A DNA stretch of 64,000 nucleotides, taken from contig OY970830.1 of the NCBI GenBank assembly GCA_963853835.1, positions 39,021,966-39,085,965 on the forward strand, written 5' to 3'. Origin of the DNA: Calendula officinalis. Lineage: Eukaryota > Streptophyta > Magnoliopsida > Asterales > Asteraceae. The notes below the pieces were generated by a model, which made no database searches, had not been told where the DNA came from, and saw only the letters and a program-made list of their open reading frames with translations. Within the stretch, counting starts at the first letter, position 1; each line of letters starts with the position of its first letter. The position numbers were made by a program, and so were the translations under genes. Below, in pieces: positions 1 to 12,886 of the stretch.

Positions 1-1255
1 AATCCGAATCTGAGGTAAATCCTAAACCATGCTCTCCTGAATGCATTAAATTATTTAAATCTCTGGAAAAAGAAACAAAAGAAATCAATGAAGATTTAAT
101 TAAAAACAGAAAAAGAAGAATATAATTTAATGGTGTTATAGCTGATTTAGAAAATCAAATTAAAATTTATCAAATAACAGATCAAAAACTTAAAGATGAG
201 CTATTACAAGCTGTATATGATAAAGAATATGCTGAATCAAAAGCAAAAGCAAAAGAAGCTATAACCAAATTAGAAGAATGTCAATTAGAATTAGAACAAA
301 ATAAACTAACAATTAAGAAATTTGAAAGAAGTTCTAAAATAATTGATGAATTAACAAGCAATCAATCAACTGAAAAAGTTGTTCATGGTGTTGGTTATCA
401 TGCTGTCCCACCCCCAACAAATTTTATTCCTCCACTTAAGTCTAGTTCAGAAAGAATCTAAGATGAATTAAAGTTAGAAAGTCAAACTGAAACAAGTAAT
501 GATTCATCTGATGAAGAAAACACTATTAAATCTGATGATACAAGTTTTCACATTACACAAAGTCAAGAATCTCCAAAATACAATTCTGAAAATATTCCAA
601 CTATTTTAAAAAGGGGAAATCAAAGAAACTTGAATCGGTTAAAAGAACAAAGAAAACCAGAATCCTTAAAATCAACCAAACCTAAATGTCTAATTTGCAA
701 TAAAGTAAACCATATAGCAAAGGATTGTCACTTCAATCCAATAAATTGCAAAGAATTCAAGGAATTTAAGGAAAACAAATTAAAAATAAAAGAACAAAAA
801 TTAAAAGAATTAAATTTAAAACAACAAGTCCAAACCTCCACAAGATGAAATTCCTAAGTTTGGCAGGTCAGCCAAAAGATTTGTTCAAAATATCAGATAT
901 GGAAATCCTAAAACAAATCAAAATTTTGAAAAGAAAAGAAGACTTGGTAATTACTACAATCACCCAACACATACAACCACAAAAAGAAACCAGCAAAGAT
1001 ATCTTACTGATCAGTATCCAAGATACAATGCAGTAAGATATAACTACACAAATACTACTGATAAGTACAAAAAATACTTTCACAGAGTTACTACTGATCC
1101 ATCAGTAGTAACCAAATCAAAGCAAAGCAAATGGGCACCAAAACAGAAATCAGTAGTAACACCAAAGAGCAGTATCAATCAAACCACTCATAGTACATTC
1201 TTCATTAAAAAAGATGAACCCAAGACAAAACAAGCTTGGGTTCCCAAAAAGAATT
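1..1255 (+). pseudogene. gag: SIRE copy A gag, C-terminal half, broken
   Basis: This is the C-terminal half of the Gag polyprotein, which packages element RNA. The reading frame is collinear with the intact Gag of copy B. It has a Lys/Glu-rich coiled-coil-like stretch, then a zinc knuckle (CLICNKVNHIAKDC, about 685-730), then a basic tail ending in WVPKKN. In-frame TAA stops lie at 123-125 and 459-461, and there is a frameshift near 843. The tail (about 1080-1260) contains an inverted pair TTACTACTG / CAGTAGTAA at 1088-1096 and 1103-1111. The N-terminal half lies outside the window. The assignment is firm and the copy is non-functional. Confidence 0.88.
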
Positions 1256-1271
1256 AATTTAATCTTCTTTT

Positions 1272-4200
1272 GTGCAGAGCATCCAGGTGAATACATGGCA
1301 AATTGACAGTGGATGCTCTAGGCATATGACTGGGAACCTATAAATTCTCAGAAACTTTTAACAATATGATGGTGGTTATGTTGCTTTTGGTGAAAATCCT
1401 AAAGGTGGTCGTATCACTGGTAAAGGTATTGTATCCAATGGTAAGATTACATTTGATAATGTATTTTATGTTGCTGAACTTCAATACAATCTGGTTAGTG
1501 TCTCACAAGTATGTGATAAAAAGAACAAAATTCTTTTTACATATACAGAGTGCATCATTCTTTCTCCTGACTTTATTTTAGATGAAAAATATGTTGTGTT
1601 GAGAACACCAAGGAGAAATAATGTGTATTGCCTGGATATAGGGGGAGAAATCATTTCTCCAAATGAAATTAACTGCTTTATATCCAAGGCAAACACAAAT
1701 GAATCAGAATTATGGCATAGAAGGATGTGTCACACAAACTTTAAAAACATGAATAATTTGGTCAAAAAGAATTTAGTAATTGGTCTTCCATAAAAACAAT
1801 TCATGTGTGATCATCATTGTGTTGCATGCCTAAAAGGTAAGCAGCACAAGACATCTCATAAGTCCAAATTAATCAACTCTATTTCTAACCCTTTGCAGCT
1901 ACTTCACATGGATTTATTTGGTCCAACAAATGTAATGAGTATTGGAAAGAAGCAATATTGTCTAGTTATTACTGATGATTTTTCTAGATTTACTTGGGTA
2001 TTCTTTCTCAGGACTAAAGATGAAACAAGTGAAATCATCAAGAACCTAATAATCAAACTGGAAAATACAAGAGATCTCAAAGTGAAAGCCATTAGATGTG
2101 ACAATGGCACAAAATTTAAAAATGAAAATCTAATCTCTTTTTGTGATCTTAAAGGTATAGACAGGCAGTATAGCTCTCCTAGAACTCCTCAACAAAATGG
2201 TGTAGCTGAAAGAAGAAATAGAACAATCATTGAAGCAGCAAGATCCATGCTTGCAGATGCTAAATTACCAATAACCTTTTGGACTGAAGATGTCAATACT
2301 GCATGTTATGTGCAAAACAGAATTTTAATAGTCAAGCCACTTTTCAAGACACCATATGAACTTTTCAACAAAAGAAAACCTTCAATAAGCTTTTTAAAAT
2401 CATTTGGTTGTCCATGTACTATCTTAATTACACGAGAACAAATTGGTAAGTTTGACTGCAAAGTAGATGATGGAATCTTTGTAGGATATCCTACTCAAAG
2501 CAAAGCATACAGAGTATTCAACAAAAGATTAAGGATTATTGAAGAAAGTGCTGATGTATCCTTTAATGAAAATCTTTCTAACGAAAGAGGAAATGGTCCA
2601 GATTGGTTGTTTAATATTGACTCACTACCAAAATCTCTTGATTTTAGTTTTAACTTTAATGCAGGTGACTCAACTAATCAACCAACTAAAGAAGGATCAT
2701 CATCACTAAATGGAAGTCAAAACTCTCTGCAATATATCATTGTTAATACTGATCCTACAGTAAATACTAAGGACAGTAACAACTCTGATAATACAGAGAA
2801 TACTAGTGTCAGTAACAACTCAGAAAATCAAAATCTTGAAGAAACAAGAAATGATACTGACACCAGTAACAACTCAGAAACCCTAAATGATGATGCTGCA
2901 AGAAATGATACTGATACCAGTAATAACTCTCAAACACTTGATCTCAACAATGATACTATTAACAACAGTATCAATGAAGAAGAACAAGAAGATTCAGAAA
3001 CTCCAACTCAAGAGCTCAAAAGAATCATCCTTTAGACCTTGTTCTAAGTGATGTCAACTCAAATATGCAGACAAGAAGCAAATTTAATTCAAGTTTAAAC
3101 AACTCTTGCAATATAAGTCTAATATCTAATGAATGTTTGTTTGCATGTTTTCTATCACAGGATGAACCTAAAAAGATCCAACAAGCAATGAAAGATTCAA
3201 ATTGGATTGAAGCAATGCAAGAAGAACTTCTTCAGTTCAAATTACAAGCTGTTTGGACACTAGTACCTCTTCCAAAAGGAAAAAGAGCCATTGGAACCAG
3301 ATGGATCTTCAGAAATAAGAAAGATGAAAGAGGAATAGTGATAAAAAATAAAGCAAGACTTGTAGCTCAGGGATACACTCAAGAAGAAGGAATAGATTAT
3401 GATGAAGTATATGCTCCTGTAGCAAGGATTGAAGCAATCACAATATTCTTGGCATATGCATCATTCAAAAGGTTCAAAGTCTATCAAATGGATGTAAAGA
3501 GTGCATTTCTATATGGAAAAATAGAAGAAGAAGTGTATGTTTGTCAACCTCCAGGATTTGAAGATCCTGAACATGATGATTATGTGTTCAAATTAGATAA
3601 AGCTCTTTATGGCCTACATCAGGCACCAAGAGCTTGGTATGACACATTATCATCATATCTGTTAAAGAACAATTTTCAAAGAGGTGCCATTGACAAAACC
3701 CTATTCACCAAAAAGGTTAAAGATGACATACTACTTGTTCAAATATACGTAGATGATATCATCTTTGGATCAACAAATAATCAACTGTGCAAAGAATTTG
3801 AAGAACTTATGCAGATCAAATTCAAGATGAGCTCAATGGGTCCAATGAACTTCTTTCTTGGACTCCAAGTCAATCAAAAACCAGATGGTATTTTGATCAA
3901 TCAATCAAAATATGTCAAGGACATACTAGAGAAATTTGCAATGAAAGACTGCAAAAGTGCAAGCACTCCTATGGAAACACATAAACACCTACATCCTGAC
4001 ATTGAGGGGGAGGATGTAGATGAACACTTATATAGATCAATGATAGGTTCTTTAATGTATTTAACTGCATCTAGACCTGATATTATGTATAGTGTGTGTG
4101 CCAGGTATCAAGCAAAACCAAAGGAACTGCACTTGCAAGCAGTCAAAAGAATCTTTAGATACTTGAAAGGAAAACCATCACTAGGTCTTTGGTATCCACA

Positions 4201-4684
4201 TGATTCACCTTTTGAACTTACAGCATACACAGATAGTGACTATGGTGGTGAATGCTTGGATAGAAAGTCAACTACTGGTGGATGTCAATTCTTTGGATCA
4301 AGACTTGTGTCATGGCAATGCAAGAAGCAAACAAATGTTTCAACATCTTCTGTAGAAGCAGAGTATGTAGCTGCATCTGCATGTTGTGCTCAAGTGCTAT
4401 GGATTCAAAATCAACTTATGGACTTTGGTATGTCTATTCTCAAAACTCCTATCTTTATAGATAATCAAAGTGCAATTAGTATTGTGAACAACCTAGTAAA
4501 ACACTCAAAAACTAAACATATTGAAATCAGATTTCATTTCATAAGAGATTGTAATGAAAAGAAATTAATTAAAGTGGTTAAAATTCATACTGATAATCAA
4601 CTAGCAGATCTTTTTACAAAAGCTTTTGATGTAGGAAGGTTTAACTTTTTAGTTAACAATATTGGAATGCTTTTTATAAATTAA
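1272..4684 (+). pseudogene. pol: SIRE copy A pol (PR-INT-RT-RNase H), broken
   Basis: Remains of the polyprotein that processes, integrates and reverse-transcribes the element. The aspartic protease motif DSGCSRHMTG is at about 1308-1337, followed by the integrase zinc-binding region and core (1640-2560; FGP, DNGTKFK and NGVAERRNR motifs). A Ser/Asn/Thr-rich spacer follows (about 2640-3000). Reverse transcriptase with YVDDIIFGS is at about 3748-3775, and RNase H (SVEAEYVAA) lies near the end. Disruptions are TAA stops at 1341-1343, 1359-1361 and 1791-1793, and a frameshift between about 3005 and 3060 separating integrase from RT. The RT/RNase H part (3065-4684) is still one open frame of 539 codons. 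Confidence 0.92.
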
Positions 4685-5154
4685 AATCTCATAAAATCCT
4701 ATATGTAAAGTTTTTGTATAATATTAATAAAGTTATTAAAAATTTACTACTGGTTATTCATTTATTACTGATTGTCGTTGTTAGTTACTACTGATCAGCC
4801 TTTAAAACATTCAAGTCTCAATTACTACTGACGTTTGTTATTACTGATACTTAGTTACTACTGATCGGCAGTTTACTCTTAAAAACAATAGATTTACCAA
4901 ACTAACCCCATGAAAATAGCCGTTATGCTATGATTCGAAGGGCATTTCTGACTTTTTGCAGGTTAATTTCGAAAACTAAATAACAGAAGTCGGTTAATCT
5001 TACATTATCCAAACCTCCATCTGCTAAAACCCACGATAAACCCCTAAGTCGGCAATCTTGATTGAAACCCTAAAAGGCAGTAACAACTCATAATTCAATC
5101 AATCAAGTTAAACAAGGAACACACTCTCAATTTTCTCTCTCACTCAAGTAAACA
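4685..5154 (+). other. SIRE copy A pol-ORF3 linker, ACTACTGAT-rich
   Basis: Non-coding spacer between RNase H and the third ORF. The first 200 bases hold several copies of the word (T)TACTACTGAT or close variants. The second half (about 4920-5150) is aligned by eye with the promoter-like stretch of copy B, including a CCGTTATG...ATTCGAAGGGCATTT block and CCCTAA-type leader words. The TATA box seen in copy B is not conserved here. Confidence 0.6.
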
Positions 5155-8100
5155 ATGGCTATGATCAAACCAGTTGCGGTTCAAACAGATCTTCAATATT
5201 GTGAATTTCACAACATGATTGCATTCCTAAAGAACCCAGATGGAACCAAAGATTTTAGAGAAATTGTGATGTTTTTGAAACAATCATCAATTAAATATGC
5301 TCTCACAATCCAACCTACAATCTATGAGAGACATATTGTTCAATTTTGGGAATCTGCAGAACATATCAAAGAAGGGGAAATATCAAAAATCAAATCGATA
5401 GTAGATGGAAAAACAAATTTTATAACAGAACAAACTATAAGACAACATCTACAACTTTATGATGAATCAGGTATATCTCTACTCTCTAAGGAAGAGCTTG
5501 TTGAAAATTTAATAAAAATGGGGTATGAAGGTAAGCAAAACATTGTTACTTTTCAAAAAGGGCTTCTTTCTCCCCAATGGAAATTTCTAGTTCATACTAT
5601 TCAACACTGCATCTCTCCTAAAAAGAGTACTTGGAATGAGTTCAACAAATCAATAGCATCTGCTGTTGTTTGCTTGAGCACAGACCAAGTATTCAATTTT
5701 TCAAAAATGATTTTTGATGGTATGATTGGGAATCTATCATCCTCTAAATTTTAATGTATCCCAGATTTATTGCACATATTTTAAATTGTGAGATCCCAGA
5801 TCTCTCTAAACCAAAAGAAATTTACTCTGCACCTTCTCTCAACAAAAAGGTTTTTTCAAATATGAGAAGGTTATTCAAATTTTCTGGTAATATAACACCT
5901 TTGTTTCCAAATATGATCCATGATCAACCCCCAACTGGAGAAGGTTCAAATCACCCCATCGAACCCCAACTCACTCCATCACTAAATATTGCAGCCCAAA
6001 TACAATCACCAATAGCCACTCAAACATCCTCACCTCAAGATGTCCTGAATGTGTCCCAGGAACATGTAACAGAACCTCAGAGTGCTACTCTTCACTCTTT
6101 GGTTAACTTACCCAAAAGCCAAACAATTATCTCCAAATATAAAAGGAAGAGAACTTCCAAAAAGGACACCAGGGGACCAATTGAGTCAGACCCCAGACTC
6201 CAAGAGTTGACTTCCAAGGAGGAGAGAAGTCATGAGGAAAGGGCTCTCACTACTGATGTAACAAAGGTTGGTGCACAGGCTAGTGAGAACATAATTAGGA
6301 CCCAGACCTCGGCAACTTTGAGTGACGAATCATTTGAGGAAGCACTCAAAGGACCCCGGTGCCAAGAAACCACAAGGGGAGATACTACTGCTTCTTCTAG
6401 GAAGAAGAGAGTATCTAAAACTCCTAATGAATCACCAATCAGTGATGAGGGAAGAATGGAACCTATTGATTTGACGGAAAGGATGGAAAACCTTCAAACC
6501 AATGTACCAACTCAACCCGATGATGTTCCTAGAAGGACTGAGGGTAGTATGCAACAATCTGAATTGATGGATAGGATGGAAAACCTTGAAACCACTGTAC
6601 AAAACTGCCATACACTCATCAACAATCAAGGTAGAACCATGAGCTATATGAAGCATTACATCAATGTTCTGAACCGACGAATGCAAAGAATGGATCAAAG
6701 GCTTCATAGACAAACTTCAATAATTAGAAAATTGAAGAAGAAGGTTGATATTAATGATCCACAACAGGTTGAGATCACTAAGGGGGAGAAAGATACAATT
6801 CAAGGAATGATTGATACATCAATTGTAGCAGCAGCAGCCTCCCTCTTAAATCTCAAAGAAGCTAATGGTGAAACAGGTCAAAGTGATGATGACTTTGACA
6901 GAGGAGTCAAAAGTATGGAAGATATATTTGTGTCTGCACAACAATCCCCAACAGCAGAACAAGTACCTTCTCAAATTGCTACTGAAGTCATGGGTACTAC
7001 TGATCCCATGGATACTACTGAAGTCATCCAAACAACTGAAGTGATTATTACTGATCCAACTAAAGAAGAAACACAAGAAGCAACATCAGTAATATATCCT
7101 TCACCAGTAGCAGACCCCTCTAATCTACAAATGGTACTCTACAAACCCTTTAACATTCTAAACTTAATACCAGTAGTAACTACATTGGTTACTACTGAAT
7201 CTGTAACAACAACAACAACATAAGTACCAGTTATTACTGATTCATCAGTAGTAACCACAACAACAGCACCAACTGAAATCATTATCCCAAATTTTGATGC
7301 AAATGTGAACTGGGAAGAGGTAGATGAATGTGAATTACCTCCCCATCCAAAAATATTAGAATTAAAGAAAATAAAGACCTTTGCACTAAAAATACAAATA
7401 AATGAGGTACCAGATATGAAGTATACACCTCCACCTCAGTGCATAGGTAAAGGAAAAGAAAAATTTAATGATGACTATCCACATAGAGCTCTTGGTCATT
7501 ATATGGTGAACAAGATGAATTTAGTCAGATCCTTGAAACAATCACATTGGAAAGTCAAGAGAATGTGGTATCACAGAAAATGTGCCAAAACTCTTGCACT
7601 TGAAAACAAAAGAAAAGCTGAAAAGGAAAAGGATAAGGTAAAGGCTCTTCAACCAGAAGAACAACCCATAGTTGAAGCAATTCAAGAAGTAGATAAATCT
7701 GTCATAGAAGAACAACAAAAGGAACTTGATAAAATAAGGAAATTTGAAGAAGAAAGACTGCAACTTCTTGAAAATGAAATTAATGAATGTAAAAGATGCA
7801 AAATTGACATGCCTCAACCATTTGATGAAAAGAAAAGAATGATGGTTGAATTCCTTAAGTCAAGAGGTCACAATGCAAAATCTTTTGGAAGAATGAATGT
7901 TATTACATTAGTTGAAAGATACTGTAATGAGAAAAAGAGACAATTAAATGAAGATGTACAACCAGTCAAACCTTCAAATATAATAAAAATTGATCCCAAG
8001 ATTGTATTAAACAGAAAGACTGTAGTTGGTGAATCTTCAGAGCAAGGTTCAAAGAAAAGGAAACATACAGAAGATGATGATTCAACTACAAAGAAACTCA

Positions 8101-8708
8101 AACAAACTCCCCAAATCATAGATGATCCACAACCAATCCAACAAGACAACCCTATTATTAACTTGAGAGAAAATCAAGGAATCCATGAGATCATTAGAGC
8201 TGACAAGAGTGTTCAGAAATTTAAAGCATGGAAACCTATGATAATTTCTTTCAACAGAAGTGATGTTCTAACTATGTTGGAAATTGGAAAATCGAGAATG
8301 AAAAATAAAAGGTGGAAAAACTCTGGAGCTGGATACTTAACTGAGATGTTTGATGCTGCATTCCATCCAGAAAAGTATAAAGAAAAGATTGAAAGTGAAG
8401 ATAATCTCTTTGCTTGGAATGTACTTCCTACAGTGAATATGTACTTCTTTGAAAGAACTAACAGAAGATGTGAGCTATATTTAATTGAAAGAGACTACAA
8501 TCACTCACCAAAGACTCTGTATCAAATCATTTGCTGTGCTTTTGTAAGACCAAATGATCCAAATATGTATACAGAAAAATACAGACAATTGTTTAATAAG
8601 AATAAAGCATATGTGGATGAACAAAGAAAACTGAAAGCTTTAAGAGAAAAAGAAGGAGATGAACGAAGAGCAAAGGAAGAAGAAGAAAAGAAAAGAAAAG
8701 AAACTTGA
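5155..8708 (+). pseudogene. SIRE copy A third ORF (function unknown), broken
   Basis: Collinear with the 1.1-kb-codon third ORF of copy B. The N-terminal ~200 residues are conserved and mostly helical (GLLSPQWKFLVHTIQHCISP, then a Lys/Ser-Thr stretch, then a stretch around VFNFSKMIFDGM). The middle is Ser/Thr/Pro-rich and low in conservation, with a coiled-coil-like KLKKK segment. The C-terminal domain has an SGAGYLTEMFDAAF motif. It is broken by a one-base deletion in a T run at about 5750 (frame moves at 5754) and an in-frame TAA at 7221-7223. I see no signal peptide or membrane segment, so an envelope role is not supported by sequence. Such ORFs are common in Asteraceae SIRE elements (recollection, not checked). 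Confidence 0.8.
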
Positions 8709-8744
8709 TTAATTCAAATTGAATCAACAAGTTTAGGGGGAGAT

Positions 8745-9270
8745 TGTTGGGATAAAAACAAGTTATTACTGATTTACATGCTTGTTAACTGATATGCAGA
8801 TACTACTGATCAACAACCTTAATGCTGCTAAGGAGTTGGTACTGATTACATAAGATACTACTGATCTCGTGTTTACTACTGATGATCACATTTACTACTG
8901 CTCGATAAAAGTTGATACTGATGATGTTATTTATGGAGTATATCGAGTTCGAGATCTTAGGAAAGTTTGTTTAGAATACCGTATCTTTTGTAATTCAAAT
9001 TGTAATCGTATCCTAGAATAACTAGGGTAAATAGTTAGGCTTCAATGACTATTATATATAGTTCCTTATGAAATGTAAACATACGCGTGTATTGTATTCG
9101 ATCAATCAATATACATTGAAGCTTTTTGTGATAACCGTGTTCTTAATAATTCTTATATTATTTACAGTTTATTATTCTTGATTAAATCAACATAGTGTTA
9201 ATCCGCTGTAACTTCTATTGTTGAGTAGATCATTGTGTTTATTAACTGTTTTGGTTAATCGATCTTGACA
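8745..9270 (+). repeat. 3' LTR of SIRE copy A
   Basis: A 526-bp LTR beginning TGTTGGGA directly after the polypurine tract and ending TTGACA. It is recognisably related to the 617-bp LTR of copy B (shared ends, CCTAGAATAACTAGGGTA block near 9010, and a TTATATATAGTTCC TATA-like region near 9050). It carries several TACTACTGAT-type words in its first 180 bases. The 5' LTR is off the window, so age cannot be estimated. Confidence 0.88.
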
Positions 9271-9898
9271 AAACTTTTGCATGCATTTTGAGATGTCGAC
9301 TCAAAAAACGGGACCTATAAAACGGGAGGTCTTTTTCGGTTGGCACGTTGCACGTGGTCAAAATGGGGCTTCTGGAAAGTGGGGGTGACAAGGGTGCGTG
9401 ATAATTACATGCTGCTTAGAGTTTATTTCACCTTTTTGTGTTTTGTAATTGTAAATATGTTTTTGTGATTAGAAAATTCTGAGTTTTGTGTGCTTGTTGC
9501 ACCAGTTTCAATCAATGTCATTGAGCAAAATGTGTTATTACTCTTATAATATATTTTATGGTACATTTTACTGTTTATAAAGTATTTAAAATTCATAACA
9601 TATGCCAGTTAAGTGAAAAATTAAAAAAAAATTGATTGTTGGCTGAGTGGCTATGTACATTTCTTAAAAGGTGCTGCCTTCCTCTTGACATGAGTTCGAT
9701 TCTTTCTACCAGGAAACTTATTTATTCATTTTTTTATGATTTGGATATATGGGTGGGGCCGCCAATGAATGTCTACTCACATGCACATTCCGATTGAGAT
9801 ATAGTATACTCCAATTTATTTATTTATGATACATAATTATATCAATTTAGCTTTAATTCTCTTTCTTCTTTTAAAAGGTAATAATAAATCTTCTCCTA
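9271..9898. other. Intergenic, with a possible tRNA-derived SINE relic
   Basis: No gene is visible. A Pol III-like box A (TGGCTGAGTGGC, 9640-9651) is followed 40 bases later by a box B-like GAGTTCGATTC (9692-9702) and a T-rich tail. That is the layout of a tRNA-derived SINE. Only one copy is in the window and no target duplication is evident, so the call is tentative. Confidence 0.35.
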
Positions 9899-10336
9899 TA
9901 TATGAGCCTACATTTGATTTACCTATGACAACTCAGCCGTTTGGAGCTCTACCATTGGTCGAATATGCCACGTGTAATTCACCAATTGGTTAACGAAATC
10001 CTCACAATATTCCGAAGACTGAATATGCTGCAGTTAATAGTATGCTGATTTTACGGGGAGGAAATCTTCATTAGGCAATGATAATTACGGCATCTTTTGA
10101 AATCATGCAGTCAAATTATATGAGCCTACATTTGATTTACCTATGACAACTCAGCCGTTTGGAGCTCTATCATTGGTCGAATATGCCACGTGTAATTCAC
10201 CAATTGGTTAACGAAATCCTCACAATATTCCGAAGACTGAATATGCTGTAGTTAATAGTATGCTGATTTTACGGGGAGGAAATCTTCATTAGGAAATGAT
10301 AATTACGGCATCTTTTGAAATCATGCAGTCAAATTA
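9899..10336. repeat. 218-bp tandem duplication
   Basis: Two adjacent near-identical 218-bp units (9899-10116 and 10117-10334; the final TTA is also shared) differ at only a few bases. Each unit contains CCACGTGT, an ACGT-core (G-box-like) site, and GATAATTACGG. The duplication is recent on this evidence. It does not lie next to a gene I can recognise. Confidence 0.9.
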
Positions 10337-12767
10337 CTATCTTCAAATACGCTTTTGACGATCCATCTCGATTTCTCTCCCAATCGTAATCGTTGCAACA
10401 AACCAATCCCGCAATGTCATCTTCAATATCAACATAGCAATATTCAAGTGCATTCTACGGCTGTTGATTCCCTATGATTCTCCAATCATAAACATACACA
10501 GACCGTAAAAAAGGTATTCATAACGATTGCGGAACCCTCGAAACAAAAATTAAGGGTTTCATTTTATGAATTAGGGTTTTTTTTTTTCCAGAAATGAATC
10601 GTTTTTATTAGATTTAAGTTTTTTGTTGTAACAGTAAATTGTTGAATCTGTAAAAGGACTATACAATTTGCATAACAATCGTTGGGGCTATAATCAGTAA
10701 CTTTTTGACTACGTTTAGTTACTGATTAGGTTCAAATTCAAGTTGATTTGTGTTGTCATTTGAATCTGTTTAGATTCAAATTCATGTTAGTATTTCATAT
10801 TCAACAAAAATATATAAATTTTGATGTTCACCTGTTAAAAGGGCTGAATTCTAATTGAAGATGAGTCAAACTATTTGCAGGATGAATTTGTTGCTCGTGG
10901 TGAATTTTCAAAATAGAATTTCCTGATTCAATTAGAGATAGCAGCATATTTTGAGGTGTATTAATTGGCTTTAACAATCATAAAATGCAAACATTAACAA
11001 CTGTCCGATGGTTGGTGTTAGTGTTCCTGTTTGTAAATGCAAATCGTTGTTGCGACCCCCATTATGTCTACTGATTCAGATTATATCTGCACATATTCAA
11101 GGACTTAGTTGCAGAAGCAAACTAAGAGCCTTATGCAAAACATCCACGAACATATGCTTGTCCATAAACAATTTGATTTTTTGCAATTATTATTTTATGT
11201 TGTATTAATTAATTAATTAATAATTTGTTGGCAGAGGACAAAGGTGTATGAATACTTAAAGCTTTTGGGGAACTCTCAGTTCACTTTGCTACCATTTCAG
11301 CCATATAAGCCTATATAAATGCACTCTTGACACAATGTTTATTCAATTTTTTACCTCAAACCCAACAACTCAAGCAACTCTTTTTTACATGAAATTGAAC
11401 TTATGAACACATTTTAATACAAATTATTCATACACAAAGTGTTATGGGTCAACTCGACCCGTTTCGACATAAATTAAATACAAATTGTGACTGATATTTG
11501 GTGATTGCTTCTAAAACACTTTCCATTGAGTAGAAGCTATATATGGCCGCCTGTTTCTATTTTTACAAGATCGGAGAAAACCATGAATTTGAGAAAGAAA
11601 AGAGAACCAACACTCAAAAGATAATATTAACAAATCAGTTCAGATCCGGCAATTTCAAGATTTTGAGCGTCCCTTTTAGACTTCTATTGTAAAATTACGA
11701 TTGCAGGCAAGTATTACTTACTTCCTTCGTCTGTGTATGTGTTTATGTAATGGTTTTGCTCATTGTGACTTTGGTAATGGTTGCATTTGGTCAAAAGGCT
11801 AGAGGTGGGTGATGATTGCCTGAGGTTGTTGTGCATTTTTGTTTGGAATTTGACAATTAATGACTTAAAGTTTGATGTGTATTTTTGGAAATCATGTTGG
11901 GTTCAAAACAAACAGAACCTTAAGGATCTTATTTATTTTATTGTATTTGTAATTGCAGGAAGAACCACAAAGTAGTCAATCAACGAAGAACCACATAGTA
12001 GGTCAATCAAGAAATGTGTCAATATGAGTTGTGGTAAAATCTTCTAAAATTTTGCATCAGAAAGTAAGTTACTCATAACCAGTTTTAATGGTATATTGTA
12101 TTCTTTAATCATCATCATCCCTTATTTTTGTGTGTTATCGTGTTCTAATTTTTATGGCAATCAAGCAACATAAGCAATTTTAAAAATAGAAATTATTTTG
12201 TAGACTTGCAACACGTTTCACCTATTTCCATTACAAAAAATTGAAGTCGAAAAAAATGCAATAAGATTCTATTCAAATGACAGTGAATTTATGTCATTAT
12301 GCAATTTTTTTAGTGTCAATTTCATTCGTTTATATGTTTGAACATATCTAACTCATTTTGTTTTCATTTTATAATTTCTGGAAATGGTCTTGGTGACATA
12401 TTTGTATCTGATTGCATGACATATATTAGTATAACATGAAGATCATTAAGAGTTGCAGTATTATATCATAAAGGCTAAAATGAAGATCAATAAAGATGAT
12501 AGTAACAAAGTCCTTACAAAAGATTATGAATCTTTATTTTATTTGAATTTGTTTTATTTTTGTTTTGTTTTTAATATACGATTATTCGTAATTGCATGTC
12601 CTTATTTCCATTAGCACTAACTCTACGGAAAATGTGGTATATAAAGAAGTTTCATTTCGTCTAACAAATATTAATGTATAACAGAACGTTTATTCATCAT
12701 TTCAGTAATAGTTAATTATATGATTCCACACTTTTTTTCCGTTTTATTAAATTTATATTTTGAAGCT
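10337..12767. other. About 2.4 kb without a recognisable gene
   Basis: AT-rich DNA with only short open frames (longest about 65 codons) that lack recognisable protein features. Some blocks look leader-like (AATTAGGGTTTTTT near 10570) and there is a TTAATTAA microsatellite near 11208. GGGTCAACTCGACCCGTTT near 11451 resembles common plant repeat DNA. It could be the body of the Helitron-like element ending at 12799 or a non-coding transcript, but I cannot show either. Confidence 0.4.
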
Positions 12768-12799
12768 AACCCGCCCATGCGGGCGGGTTATGAAGCTAG
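12768..12799 (+). mobile_element. Possible Helitron 3' terminus
   Basis: A perfect 9-bp GC-rich hairpin, AACCCGCCC (12768-12776) and GGGCGGGTT (12781-12789) with loop ATGC, is followed six bases later by CTAG (12796-12799) and then T. Helitrons end in a hairpin a few bases before CTRR and insert between A and T (established). No helicase or matching 5' TC end was found, so only the terminus is proposed. Confidence 0.45.
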
Positions 12800-12886
12800 T
12801 TTCATATATGCATGTTAGTTTTACCGGGATTACAATAAACTTTTGAATCTTTTTCAAACATTAATTTATAAAATATGTATTAAAAA

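Larger units (their letters stand above)
1..9270 (+). mobile_element. SIRE-type Ty1/Copia retrotransposon, copy A, 5' end outside window
   Basis: The order is gag C-terminal part, pol (protease, integrase, reverse transcriptase, RNase H), a long third ORF, a polypurine tract (TAGGGGGAGA, 8734-8743) and a 526-bp 3' LTR. The integrase lying before the reverse transcriptase is the Copia order. The long gag and extra 3' ORF fit the SIRE/Maximus lineage (family knowledge). Every ORF carries stops or frameshifts, so the copy is dead. The 5' LTR and target duplication cannot be seen. It is collinear with copy B at 44042-55465 but clearly diverged in sequence and LTR length, so the two are separate insertions of related subfamilies. 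Confidence 0.93.

Noticed and set aside
11008..11208. 66-codon frame (MVGVSVPVCKCKSLL)
   Set aside because: Short, no domain, no splice or promoter context; within range of chance open frames.
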